From: Bradyrhizobium sp. CB1015 | Lineage (GTDB): Bacteria; Pseudomonadota; Alphaproteobacteria; Rhizobiales; Xanthobacteraceae | DNA: 64,000 nt | Direction: 5' to 3' | NCBI RefSeq assembly: GCF_025200925.1 | Contig: NZ_CP104174.1 | Coordinates: forward strand, 1,984,001 to 2,048,000 | Shown: positions 48,018-56,083 of the stretch, piece by piece | How the letters are laid out: the number at the start of each line of letters is the position of its first letter | Numbering within the stretch: the first letter of the stretch is position 1 | Made by a program: the position numbers and the translations under genes | Notes under the pieces: generated by a model | Database searches by the model: none | The model's input: only the letters and a program-made list of their open reading frames with translations | What the model was told of the DNA's origin: nothing

Positions 48018-48030
48018 TGCATCAACGCGC
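48009..48030. promoter_or_regulatory. Perfect 22-bp palindrome at hyuB stop
   Basis: GCGCGTTGATG is followed by its exact complement CATCAACGCGC. It overlaps the hyuB stop and lies just before the GGAGGGGAG ribosome site of the TRAP binding-protein gene. It could be an operator or an RNA hairpin tuning expression of transporter versus enzyme. Confidence 0.5.
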
Positions 48031-48050
48031 TTGGTAAACGGAGGGGAGCA

Positions 48051-49052
48051 ATGATCACGCGACGGAACTTCACTGCGGGCGCAGCAACGCTGCTCGCTGC
48101 CGGCCACATCTCGACCCGCGCCCGTGCGGCGACGGCGAGTTGGGACATGTCGACGGTCTGGCCCGACGGCAATTTCCACACTCAGAATGCGATGGCCTTC
48201 GCCGAGGAGGTGAAGAAGCAGAGTGGCGGTGCGGTGGCCATCACCGTGAAGGCTGGCGGTCAGCTCGGCTTCAAGGGGCCCGAGCACTTGCGCGCCGTGC
48301 GCGACGGCCTCGTGCCGCTCGCCGACGTCCTCAACATCCAGCAGGTCGGCGACGAGCCCTTCATGGGCGTCGAGAGCATCCCCTTCCTCTGCGGCTCCGT
48401 GGAAGAGCTCAAGGTGCTGCACAAATATGTGCGGCCCGAATACGAGAAGATCGCCGCGCGCAACAACCAGAAGATCCTCTACATCGTGCCGTGGCCGACG
48501 CAATATCTGCATCTGAAGTCGAAGGTCGCCGACGTCGAGGGCCTCAAGAACATCAAGATCCGCGTGCCCGACAAGAACGCGGTCGAGATGCTCAACGCCA
48601 TCGGCATGGCGGCGGTGATGATCCCCTGGGGCGAAACCATCCCCGCGCTCGCCTCCGGCGCCGTGGCCGGCGTCTCCACCTCGTCGGTGTCGGGCGTCGA
48701 CGGCAAGTTCTGGGAGTTCCTGAAATACGTCTACCCGACCAACCACGTCTGGTCGTCGCAGATGCTCACCGTCAATCTCGATTCCTGGAAGGCACTCTCC
48801 GCAGATCAGCAGAAGCTGGTTGCGGATATCGCAGCGAAGATGGAGCCGGGCTTCTGGGCCAATTCGCTCAAGGCCGACGTCGACAGCCTCAACCGCCTCA
48901 AGGAAGGCGGCATGGAGGTGGTGCCGGTCTCGGACGCGATGATGGCGGATATCCGGGCCAAGACCGCGCCGCAGCTGGATGCCTTCCTCAAGCGTGTGCC
49001 GGCGGCGGACAAGCCGGTGCGGGCCTATCTCGCCGAAATGAAGCGCGGCTGA
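48051..49052 (+). CDS. dctP: TRAP transporter, periplasmic binding protein DctP
   Basis: This is a 333-residue extracytoplasmic binding protein. The signal begins TRRNFTAGAATLLAAGHIS, with a twin Arg, then cleavage near ARAAT. KIRVPDKNAVEMLNAIGMAAVMIPW contains the Arg that binds the ligand carboxylate in this family, and the late VWSSQMLTVNLDSWKAL is typical. It should deliver an organic acid, perhaps the hydantoin or oxoproline used by HyuAB, to the DctQM channel encoded next. Confidence 0.9.
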   Translation: MITRRNFTAGAATLLAAGHISTRARAATASWDMSTVWPDGNFHTQNAMAFAEEVKKQSGGAVAITVKAGGQLGFKGPEHLRAVRDGLVPLADVLNIQQVGDEPFMGVESIPFLCGSVEELKVLHKYVRPEYEKIAARNNQKILYIVPWPTQYLHLKSKVADVEGLKNIKIRVPDKNAVEMLNAIGMAAVMIPWGETIPALASGAVAGVSTSSVSGVDGKFWEFLKYVYPTNHVWSSQMLTVNLDSWKALSADQQKLVADIAAKMEPGFWANSLKADVDSLNRLKEGGMEVVPVSDAMMADIRAKTAPQLDAFLKRVPAADKPVRAYLAEMKRG

Positions 49053-49061
49053 GGGCGAGGC

Positions 49062-49655
49062 GTGGTGAGCGTTACGCCCGAAGCACCTTCAAGCCTCAAC
49101 GCAGCGGCGCCCGCGCCGCTGCGCATCGTCCTCGACGGCATCGATCGCCTCGGCCGGCTCGACGGCTGGATCGGCGGCTTCTGTCTCTTGATGCTGGCTC
49201 TGTTGATGCTGTGCGAGGTCGCAACCCGCTTCCTGTCGAACTTCCTGCCGTTCTTCCCGCCGACCATCTCGATCGCGTGGGAATACTCGTCCTATCTGAT
49301 GGCGGCGTCCTTCACCTTCGGCGCCGCCATGACGCTGCGCGTCGGCGGCCACATCCGCGTCGTGCTGCTCCTGAAGAACGCGCCAGTGCTGGTGCAGCGC
49401 GCGCTGGAAATCCTCTCGGCGGCGGCCGGCTTCGCCTTCATGGCGTTCTTGACCTCGGCCATGGCGAAGTTCGCCTGGAGCGCCTTCGTCCGCGGCCAGG
49501 TCTCGACCTCGAGCGACACGCCGCTGTGGTTTCCGCAAGCGATCGTCACCTTCGGCATGCTGCTGCTGACGCTGCAGTTCCTGGCGCGCGCGATCCAGGC
49601 CGCGCTCGGCCTGCCGCTGGAGGATCATCGCATGAAGGCCTCGCCCGTCGAATGA
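49062..49655 (+). CDS. dctQ: TRAP transporter, small permease DctQ
   Basis: This 197-residue inner-membrane protein has four hydrophobic segments (LDGWIGGFCLLMLALLMLCE first). WEYSSYLMAASFTFGAAMTL and RVGGHIRVVLLL are the conserved DctQ blocks. The start is one of two adjacent GTG codons. DctQ bridges the binding protein and the large permease encoded 31 nt downstream. Confidence 0.88.
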   Translation: MVSVTPEAPSSLNAAAPAPLRIVLDGIDRLGRLDGWIGGFCLLMLALLMLCEVATRFLSNFLPFFPPTISIAWEYSSYLMAASFTFGAAMTLRVGGHIRVVLLLKNAPVLVQRALEILSAAAGFAFMAFLTSAMAKFAWSAFVRGQVSTSSDTPLWFPQAIVTFGMLLLTLQFLARAIQAALGLPLEDHRMKASPVE

Positions 49656-49686
49656 CCGCCTTGCCCGCATCGAGATTCGAGTTCGC

Positions 49687-50991
49687 ATGACCATCGAAGT
49701 CGTCGCCCTGTTCGCGATCCTGTTTGCGCTGCTGGCCTGCGGCGTCTGGATCGGCCTCACGCTTGCGCTCACCGCGACGCTGCTGCTCGCGATGTTCCGC
49801 TCGATTCCGCTCGACAAGCTGCTGCCGCAATACGCCTGGAACATTCTCACTACGCAGGAGCTGCTGGCGCTGCCGCTCTTCATCCTGATGGGCGAGCTGT
49901 TGTTTCGAACCCGCCTGTCGCGCTCGCTGTTTCAGGGGCTCGCGCCGTGGGCCGGACTGCTGCCCGGGCGCCTGCTGCATGTCAACGTGATCGGCTGCAC
50001 CATCTTCGCGGCGATCTCGGGCTCGTCGGCGGCGACCACGCAGGTCATCGGCCGCATGTCGCTGAACGAGCTGTTGCGCCGCGGCTATTCGCGCGACATT
50101 GCGATCGGCTCGCTCGCCGGCGCCGGCACGCTCGGCTTCCTGATCCCGCCGTCGAACATCATGATCATCTACGGCGTGCTCGGCGACGTCTCGATCCTGA
50201 AGCTGTTCACGGCGGGCGTGCTGCCCGGGCTTCTGCTGGCCGCGACCTTCATGGCCTGGGTGATGCTGCATACGAGCCTCAAGCCCGCCATGGTGCCGGA
50301 GACGGAAGCCAAGCTTTCGCAGGTGCCGTGGGGCGAACGTTTCGCCGCGCTGAAGGACCTCGCGCCGGCGCTGTTTCTGATCGCCTGCGTGCTCGGATCG
50401 ATGTATGGCGGGCTCGCGACGCCGTCCGAGGCCGCTGCCGTCGGCGTGCTCGGCGCGGCTCTGGTTGCCTGGGCGCAGGGCGCTATGTCGCAACAGGTGA
50501 TCCGCGACGTGCTGATCGGCTCGGTCGTCACCTGCTCGATGATCGCGCTGATCGTGCTCGGCGCTTCCATCCTCGGCAATGCCGCGGCGTTCCTCGGCAT
50601 CCCGCAGGCGGTGGCCGCGTTCGTCAAGGGCCTCGGCCTGTCGCCGTTCATGCTGATCGTGGCGCTGATCGTCTTCTATCTCGTGCTCGGCTGCTTCCTC
50701 GACGGCTTCTCGATGATCGTGATGACGCTACCGATCGTGCTGCCGATCGTGAAGGGCGCCGGCTTCGACGAGGTCTGGTTCGGCGTCTTCCTCGTGCTCG
50801 CCGTGGAAATGGCGCAGATTACGCCGCCCGTCGGCTTCAACCTGTTCGTCATCCAGGGCCTCACCGAAGACGGCCTCGGCTACATCGCACGCGTCACGAT
50901 GCCTTATCTGATGATCATGATCGGTTTCGTGCTACTGCTGACGGTGTGGCCGGGCATCGTCACGATCCTGCCGCGAGTGCTGTACGGGTAA
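49687..50991 (+). CDS. dctM: TRAP transporter, large permease DctM
   Basis: This 434-residue sodium-coupled membrane subunit has about twelve helices. LLALPLFILMGELLFRTRLS, GCTIFAAISGSSAATTQVIG, SLAGAGTLGFLIPPSNIMII and MAQITPPVGFNLFVIQG are DctM signatures. Together with DctP and DctQ it forms a complete TRAP importer directly downstream of hyuAB. Confidence 0.93.
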   Translation: MTIEVVALFAILFALLACGVWIGLTLALTATLLLAMFRSIPLDKLLPQYAWNILTTQELLALPLFILMGELLFRTRLSRSLFQGLAPWAGLLPGRLLHVNVIGCTIFAAISGSSAATTQVIGRMSLNELLRRGYSRDIAIGSLAGAGTLGFLIPPSNIMIIYGVLGDVSILKLFTAGVLPGLLLAATFMAWVMLHTSLKPAMVPETEAKLSQVPWGERFAALKDLAPALFLIACVLGSMYGGLATPSEAAAVGVLGAALVAWAQGAMSQQVIRDVLIGSVVTCSMIALIVLGASILGNAAAFLGIPQAVAAFVKGLGLSPFMLIVALIVFYLVLGCFLDGFSMIVMTLPIVLPIVKGAGFDEVWFGVFLVLAVEMAQITPPVGFNLFVIQGLTEDGLGYIARVTMPYLMIMIGFVLLLTVWPGIVTILPRVLYG

Positions 50992-51119
50992 ATTGGTCGA
51001 GAGCGGGTGCCGGCAAGCCGCCGGCCTGAGACCGTCGGCTCTATGGCTTGACTCGTGGATGGCTTGCCTGAGCGTCTCCGAGCGCGGTCTCGAGGTCATC
51101 ACCCCGGAGCTGATGCAGG

Positions 51120-51310
51120 ATTAGGTGTTGCACGCAATCGCTACGAAGGACACCGTGAAAACCATCCGCGCAGGGAAGGCCGGGTTGACCCGGCGTCACC
51201 TGTCGTCCACCCCGTGCGCGCTTCTTTTCGCACACGCGGGACTTCGGGTGCCAGCCGGCGCCCGGCCTTCCCTGCGCCCTTGCTTCAGATAAGGGCGGAA
51301 AAGGATAGCA
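51120..51310. repeat. Structured dispersed repeat in 650-bp gene-free region
   Basis: Perfect 17-bp arms GCGCAGGGAAGGCCGGG (51168-51184) and CCCGGCCTTCCCTGCGC (51261-51277) enclose 76 nt that contain a smaller hairpin GTGCG...CGCAC around a T-rich loop. The preceding GTTGCACGCAATCGCTACGA block belongs to the same unit. I recognise this from many Bradyrhizobium intergenic regions. It may be a structured RNA or a mobile palindrome. The rest of the region between dctM and the PQQ dehydrogenase, up to the ribosome site GGGAGGAAG, shows no gene. Confidence 0.6.
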
Positions 51311-51646
51311 AAGCTCGGGCGAACGACGCCGCGAGGATAAGCATGATCGAAAGCAAAAACGGTCAGCGCCGCTGCCGTTTCAAGTCGCCCTGCATCAAAG
51401 TCGCCTTCAGTGCGCATTCCGTGTTTGCACGTCCTGTGATCCGTCGTACACTGTCACGGCAAGCAGAAGTACAATAGCAACCACTCCGGTGAATGTGGCT
51501 CCTCGGCGCGATGCGCCGAGAGAGGGGACGTCTGTTGACGATTCGGTCCGATGGAGGACGATCGACGCTCACTGAACTGCAAGTAACCCCTCGCGGCGGC
51601 GTTCACGAGACGCAATCAACAAACACAAGAGCGGGAGGAAGTGCAA

Positions 51647-53365
51647 ATGAGGAAACAGTGGCTCAGCTCGGCCTTGCCTGTCGTTGTCGTTGCGACATTT
51701 GCAGCGACGGCGGCATTGGCGCAGTCCGTGGATACGGCCCGTATCGAGGCCGCCGGCCAGAACGATTGGCTCACCTATCACGGTTCGTACAAATCCTATC
51801 ATTACAGCCCGATTGCGCAGATCAATGCGAGCAATGTCGGCAATCTGGGCGTGGCGTGGATGCACATTCCCGGACGCTCGACGCGCGGGCTGCAGTCGAT
51901 GCCGCTCGTAGCCGACGGTGTGCTGTACTATTCGGGCTCTTACAGCCGCGTGTTCGCGCTGAACGGCGCGACCGGCGAGGTCATTTGGTCGTTTTTTCCG
52001 GAGCTGGATGAAGCGCTGATCAGCCGGCAGACCCATTCTCCTTACAACCGCGGCGTCGCTCTCGGCGAAGGCAAGGTCTTCGTCGGCACGATGGATGGCC
52101 GTGTCTTCGGGCTGGACGCCAAGACAGGAAAGGTTCTCTGGGAGTCCAGGCTGATCGACTCGCAGAAGCTGACGGTCGGCTTCACCGGCGCGCCGCTTTA
52201 CGCGAAGGGCAGCGTGATCATCGGCGCGCAAGGCGGCGAATGGCCGGGCCGCGGCCCGATCTTCGCGCTCGATGCCGCGACCGGGAAGAAGAAGTGGGAG
52301 TTCCTCACGGTCGCAGGCACCGACGAGGCCATGAAGACCTGGGGCAACGATTCCTGGCGCACCGGCGGTGGCGGCGGCTGGATGCCGGGCACCTACGATT
52401 CCGAGACCAACACCATCCTGTGGGGCACTGCGAACCCGGCACCGCTCTACGATTGGTCGGGCGCAGACTACAAGACGCAGGGCGCGCGTCCCGGCGACAA
52501 TCTCTACACGAGCTCGGTGATCGGACTCGACATCGACACCGGCAAGCTGAAATTCTACCATCAGGAACTGCCGCACGATGCCTGGGACTTCGACAGCGCC
52601 GTCGGCGAATTCGTAATGCTCGAGCGTGACGGCCAGAAATACGTGGTCCACCCGAACAAGGGCGGCTTCATCTTCGTCTACGACCGCAATCTCAAAGTGA
52701 AGAACGTCTGGCGGTTGGTCGAGAACATCAACTTCGTCAAGGATATCGATCCCAAGACCGGCGCGCTGATCGGCCGTCGCGATTTCCCGGTCGGCAAGGT
52801 CACCGAACCACCGCTGTGTCCGTTCATCGGCGGCGGCATCAGCTGGAACGCCGGCTCGTACAACCCCAAGACCGGTCTCTATTACAAGATCGGACAGGAA
52901 TGGTGCATGACGCTGGATATCCAGAAGACGACACCGGTCACCACGCCGCAGGCCCAGCTCAACATCGGTGCCGATTTCAAGATGGTGCCTCCTCCGGGTG
53001 GCGAGATCTACGGACATCTCGACGCGCGCGATCCGATCACGGGCGCGAAGAAATGGGAGGTTCGCTATCCCGAGCCTCCGCTCGGAAGCGTGCTGTCGAC
53101 CGCGGGCAACCTCGTCTTCGTGCCTGATTCCCGCGGCGTGCTGCACGCCTATGATGCCGAAACCGGCGCCGAGCTGTGGAAGCACAACAACGGCACCGGC
53201 CACCAGGGCGGCATCGTCAGCTACTCCGTCGGCGGCAAGCAATATATCGCGGTGACGGCGGGCTTCGGCGGGATGCTGGCAGACGAATATGGGCCGAACT
53301 TCGGCGGCGTCTACAAGAGCATGCCGCGTGACGACGGCGCCTTGGTCGTCTTCAGCCTGAAATAG
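51647..53365 (+). CDS. PQQ-dependent alcohol-type dehydrogenase with lanthanide-type Asp
   Basis: This 572-residue periplasmic quinoprotein has a signal peptide cut after ALAQ and an eight-bladed propeller with repeated docking motifs (LNGATGEVIW, LDAKTGKVLW, LDAATGKKKW, YDAETGAELW). Inferred metal ligands are Glu198 (GGEWPGRG), Asn263 (GTANPAP) and catalytic Asp314 in PHDAWDFDS. The additional Asp316 two residues on is the mark of lanthanide-dependent enzymes. The adjacent Cys-Cys pair usual before N-R-G is absent: Thr129-His130 stands there. The start ATG follows GGGAGGAAG. It resembles neither a standard XoxF nor MxaF; the substrate is probably an alcohol or sugar. Confidence 0.85.
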   Translation: MRKQWLSSALPVVVVATFAATAALAQSVDTARIEAAGQNDWLTYHGSYKSYHYSPIAQINASNVGNLGVAWMHIPGRSTRGLQSMPLVADGVLYYSGSYSRVFALNGATGEVIWSFFPELDEALISRQTHSPYNRGVALGEGKVFVGTMDGRVFGLDAKTGKVLWESRLIDSQKLTVGFTGAPLYAKGSVIIGAQGGEWPGRGPIFALDAATGKKKWEFLTVAGTDEAMKTWGNDSWRTGGGGGWMPGTYDSETNTILWGTANPAPLYDWSGADYKTQGARPGDNLYTSSVIGLDIDTGKLKFYHQELPHDAWDFDSAVGEFVMLERDGQKYVVHPNKGGFIFVYDRNLKVKNVWRLVENINFVKDIDPKTGALIGRRDFPVGKVTEPPLCPFIGGGISWNAGSYNPKTGLYYKIGQEWCMTLDIQKTTPVTTPQAQLNIGADFKMVPPPGGEIYGHLDARDPITGAKKWEVRYPEPPLGSVLSTAGNLVFVPDSRGVLHAYDAETGAELWKHNNGTGHQGGIVSYSVGGKQYIAVTAGFGGMLADEYGPNFGGVYKSMPRDDGALVVFSLK

Positions 53366-53382
53366 TCTGCCGCAGATGTTCG

Positions 53383-53416
53383 GATCGAGGAGCGGGCGCA
53401 AGCCCACTCCTCGATC
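53383..53416. other. Strong hairpin between PQQ dehydrogenase and cytochrome genes
   Basis: GATCGAGGAG and CTCCTCGATC form a 10-bp outer stem; GGGC/GCCC extends it with a GCAA tetraloop. It sits 17 nt after the dehydrogenase stop. Such a structure can protect the upstream message or reduce read-through, giving more dehydrogenase than cytochrome. Confidence 0.6.
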
Positions 53417-53457
53417 GATGTCGCGGCCGTGCGTGGATCAGGAATGGAGCGTAGCTG

Positions 53458-53796
53458 TTGAGACTGCCTTGCAGAACGATTCCGGCGGGGCTGGGCGCCT
53501 CGTTGCTGTGGGTTGCGATGGCCCAGGCACAATCCGCCACGCCCGTGCCGGAGCACGCGGCGTTCGAGGTCGAGCAGGTGTTCGCGGGGACTTGCGGCTT
53601 CTGTCACTCCGACGGTGGCCGGGCAGCCGGCAAAGGGCCGCAACTGATGAATTCGCCGCGCGACGACGACTTCATTCGCGATCGCATCAAGCACGGCAAG
53701 CAAGGGGCGATGCCGGCCTTCGACGGCGCCTTCACCGATGCCCAGATCGACCAGATCGTCAAATACATCCGCGCCCTGAAACCGCGCGACGGCTGA
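53458..53796 (+). CDS. Class I c-type cytochrome, probable electron acceptor
   Basis: This is a 112-residue periplasmic cytochrome with a signal peptide (cut near AQAQS), haem motif CGFCH at 46-50 and axial Met85 in GAMPAFDG. The C-terminal helix IDQIVKYIRALKP is typical of small class I cytochromes. The start is TTG behind a GGAG site. Its place between a PQQ dehydrogenase and a binding protein mirrors xoxG, the cytochrome that accepts electrons from lanthanide-type dehydrogenases. Confidence 0.88.
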   Translation: MRLPCRTIPAGLGASLLWVAMAQAQSATPVPEHAAFEVEQVFAGTCGFCHSDGGRAAGKGPQLMNSPRDDDFIRDRIKHGKQGAMPAFDGAFTDAQIDQIVKYIRALKPRDG

Positions 53797-53813
53797 CTCG
53801 CAGAGAGCGTGGA

Positions 53814-54581
53814 ATGAAGATCTTTGTCCCGGTCATCGTCGCTGCCGCCATCGTTCTGTCGGGGCAGGCGCAGGCGCGATCCCTGGAGGCGATCCGCTCC
53901 AGCGGCGTGATCGGGCTGTGCGCACATCCCAATTCGCTCCCCTTCGCGCACAAGACCGGCGATCCGCCCGGGTTCCAGGTCGAGCTCGGCCGGGTGCTGG
54001 CGCGCGAGCTCGGTGTCGAGCTGAGGCTGGACTGGATCATCACGCAATACCAGATGCGCAGCGCCGGCTGCGACATTCTTCTGGACGTCATCGCCGATCG
54101 CGAAGCGCAAGGCGAAACCCGCCTGAAGATCTCGAAACCGTATTATCGCACGGGCGTCGCGCTCGCCGTGCCCTCATCCAGCACGCTCACGTCCTTCGCG
54201 AGCCTCAACCAATCGACCAAGGTGGGCGTGCAGGTCGGATCGATCGCAGCCATGATCATCGGCCGGCGGCGCGTGCCGATATCGACCTTCGGCTTCGAGA
54301 GCGACAGCCTGGAGGCCGTGTCGAACCGCGAGATCGATGCCGCCGCGGTCACGCCCACTGCGGCGAGCTATTTCAATCTGACCCATCCGGACAATCCGCT
54401 TCGGATCCTGGATCGCGATGAGAGCACGGCCGATCTGAACTGGAACGTCGGCGTCGGCATGGTCCGCCCGGACGATCCGTTGCGCGAGGCCATCGACGCA
54501 GCGGTGGAACGGCTGCGCAGCGACGGCACGATCGACCGGATCTATCGCCGCTACGGCATCGCGCTGCAGGCGCCGAGATAG
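53814..54581 (+). CDS. XoxJ-like periplasmic solute-binding protein
   Basis: This 255-residue family 3 binding-protein fold has a signal peptide (IVAAAIVLSGQAQARS). GLCAHPNSLPFAHKTGDPPGF and VELGRVLARELGVELRL give the N-terminal lobe and DVIADREAQGETRLKISKPYY the hinge; it ends GTIDRIYRRYGIAL. No ABC permease accompanies it. In xox/mxa clusters a protein of this fold (XoxJ/MxaJ) helps activate the PQQ dehydrogenase, and the order here is the same. Transport function is not excluded. Confidence 0.82.
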   Translation: MKIFVPVIVAAAIVLSGQAQARSLEAIRSSGVIGLCAHPNSLPFAHKTGDPPGFQVELGRVLARELGVELRLDWIITQYQMRSAGCDILLDVIADREAQGETRLKISKPYYRTGVALAVPSSSTLTSFASLNQSTKVGVQVGSIAAMIIGRRRVPISTFGFESDSLEAVSNREIDAAAVTPTAASYFNLTHPDNPLRILDRDESTADLNWNVGVGMVRPDDPLREAIDAAVERLRSDGTIDRIYRRYGIALQAPR

Positions 54582-54596
54582 CGAGCCGCACCACGG

Positions 54597-54633
54597 AGCG
54601 ACGCTGTCCCGACTGAGCCGGGATAGCGTCGCT
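54597..54633. terminator. Bidirectional hairpin between convergent genes
   Basis: A 15-bp stem AGCGACGCTGTCCCG/CGGGATAGCGTCGCT, with one G-T pair and a 7-nt loop, lies 16 nt after the xoxJ-like stop and 29 nt after the convergent GST stop. There is no T-run; function as a terminator is inferred from strength and position. Confidence 0.6.
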
Positions 54634-54662
54634 GACGCGCGCATACGGAGTTCGCGTCCGCC

Positions 54663-55307
54663 TCAGGCGGCCGCCTTCTTCCGCGCGAGCTCGGCCTTGT
54701 ACAGCTCGAACTCCTCGGCGATCGCCCTCGCGAATGACGGCCGTTGACGCAGCCGCTCGTAATACGCCTTCACATTCGGCCATTTCGCAAGCTCGATCGG
54801 CGGCGTCGCCATGGTCCAGTTGATGACCGTGGCGAGATAGGCATCGGCCACGCTGAAATGGTCGAGCAGGAACTCGCGTCCCTTCAGGTAATTGTCGAGA
54901 TAGTCGAGCCGCGACAGGTTCTTCTCCAGGGCATAGGCCTTGGCTTCCTGCGGCGCCTTGCGGTCCAGCACGGGGATGAAGAGACCCTTGTGCAGCTCGG
55001 TGCCGATGAAGCAGAGCCATTGATGCAGCCGGGTGCGTTCGATGCCGGCGCTCGCGCCGAGGCCGGCTTGCGGGAAACGGTCCGCGACATATTGCAGGAT
55101 CGCGGCGTTCTCGGTCAGCACCACGCCGTCGTCGGTTCGCAACGTCGGCACGAGGCCGATCGGATTTACGGCGCGGAAGTCCGAGCCGTCGTTCAAAACC
55201 TTCTTGGTCGGTGGATCGACTTCGAGATAATTCGCCTCGGCGCCGGCTTCATACAGCGCGACGCGTGTCGCCATCGAGCAGGCAAGCGGCGAGAAATAGA
55301 GATCCAT
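54663..55307 (-). CDS. Glutathione S-transferase
   Basis: This 214-residue cytoplasmic GST has the N-terminal thioredoxin fold MDLYFSPLACSMATRVALYE, with Ser/Cys near residue 10-11 as in beta-class enzymes. NPIGLVPTLRTDDGVVLTENAAIL is the cis-Pro and glutathione-binding block. The C-terminal helical domain has FSVADAYLATVINW. It is divergent from a TetR regulator across 106 bp holding a long inverted repeat, so that regulator probably represses it. Confidence 0.92.
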   Translation of the reverse strand: MDLYFSPLACSMATRVALYEAGAEANYLEVDPPTKKVLNDGSDFRAVNPIGLVPTLRTDDGVVLTENAAILQYVADRFPQAGLGASAGIERTRLHQWLCFIGTELHKGLFIPVLDRKAPQEAKAYALEKNLSRLDYLDNYLKGREFLLDHFSVADAYLATVINWTMATPPIELAKWPNVKAYYERLRQRPSFARAIAEEFELYKAELARKKAAA

Positions 55308-55360
55308 CTGTAGCCTCCTTGGGCAATTCCTCTTTGGGTGTCGCTCAACCTGGCCAGATT

Positions 55361-55427
55361 GATTTTTGTACCATCTTGCATAATATGGGTGCGGTCAAGG
55401 ATTATATTGCGAAATGGTACAAAAATC
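55361..55427. promoter_or_regulatory. Long inverted repeat, candidate TetR operator pair
   Basis: GATTTTTGTACCAT (55361-55374) and ATGGTACAAAAATC (55414-55427) are exact complements. Similarity extends inward (CTTGCATAATAT against TTCGCAATATAA on the other strand). The right arm contains the start codon of the TetR gene, and the whole lies between it and the divergent GST. Two opposed sites of about 25 bp would let the regulator repress both directions. Confidence 0.65.
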
Positions 55428-56082
55428 GAAGCCGCCAGCTGCTGCCAATCAGTCCCAACCCCGCGGCGAGCCCAAGCGCCGCGGCCGTCCGCGCGCCTAC
55501 GAGCCAGATATCGCGCTCGGCAAGGCGCTCGATCTGTTCCGCAAGCAGGGTTTCGCGGCCACCTCGCTGGACGATCTCAGCACAGCCACCGGCATGAACC
55601 GGCCGAGCCTCTACGGCGCCTTCGGCGACAAGCGCGAGCTCTACATCAAGAGCTATCAGCGCTATCGCGACGAGGCAGGCGCGGCGATGGTGGCGATTTT
55701 CCGCGAGGAGATGCCGCTGCGCCAGCGGCTGGAGCGCATCTACGCTTCCGCGCTGGATATCTATCTGTCCGGCGACACCGGGCCACGCGGTTGCTTCACG
55801 GTCGTGACTGCGGCCTCCGAGGCGGTCGGCGATCCCGAGATCCGCGCCATGGTGCTGGACGGCCTCACCGGGCTCGACAAGGCGTTTGCCAGTTGCTTCC
55901 GCCGTGCCAAGGAGAAGGGCGAGTTGCCGGAGAGCGCCGATCCGGTCGCGCTGGCGCAGATCGCATCGGCCACCATCCACACCATCGCCATCCGCTCTCG
56001 CGCCCGCGTGCCGCGCAAGGAGCTGGAGGCGATCGTGAAGGGCGCGATCGACGTGATGTTGGGGATCGGGACCAAGGCCTGA
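55414..56082 (+). CDS. TetR/AcrR family transcriptional regulator
   Basis: This is a 222-residue repressor. After a basic tail (PKRRGRPRAYEPD), the HTH spans about residues 33-78 (ALDLFRKQGFAATSLDDLST, ATGMNRPSLYGAFGDKRELY). A variable ligand domain follows with YLSGDTGPRGCFTVVTAASE. The motif set is like that of regulators of drug or aldehyde response. The ATG itself lies inside the inverted repeat proposed as operator, so bound repressor could block translation-start DNA directly. Confidence 0.9.
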   Translation: MVQKSKPPAAANQSQPRGEPKRRGRPRAYEPDIALGKALDLFRKQGFAATSLDDLSTATGMNRPSLYGAFGDKRELYIKSYQRYRDEAGAAMVAIFREEMPLRQRLERIYASALDIYLSGDTGPRGCFTVVTAASEAVGDPEIRAMVLDGLTGLDKAFASCFRRAKEKGELPESADPVALAQIASATIHTIAIRSRARVPRKELEAIVKGAIDVMLGIGTKA

Positions 56083-56083
56083 G

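Noticed and set aside
51041..51235. Small minus-strand gene of 64 codons
   Set aside because: It lies within the structured repeat, has no ribosome site and no recognisable protein features.
51647..53365. Naming the PQQ dehydrogenase xoxF
   Set aside because: The N-terminal half and the missing Cys-Cys pair differ from XoxF and MxaF; only the metal-site Asp and the gene order agree.
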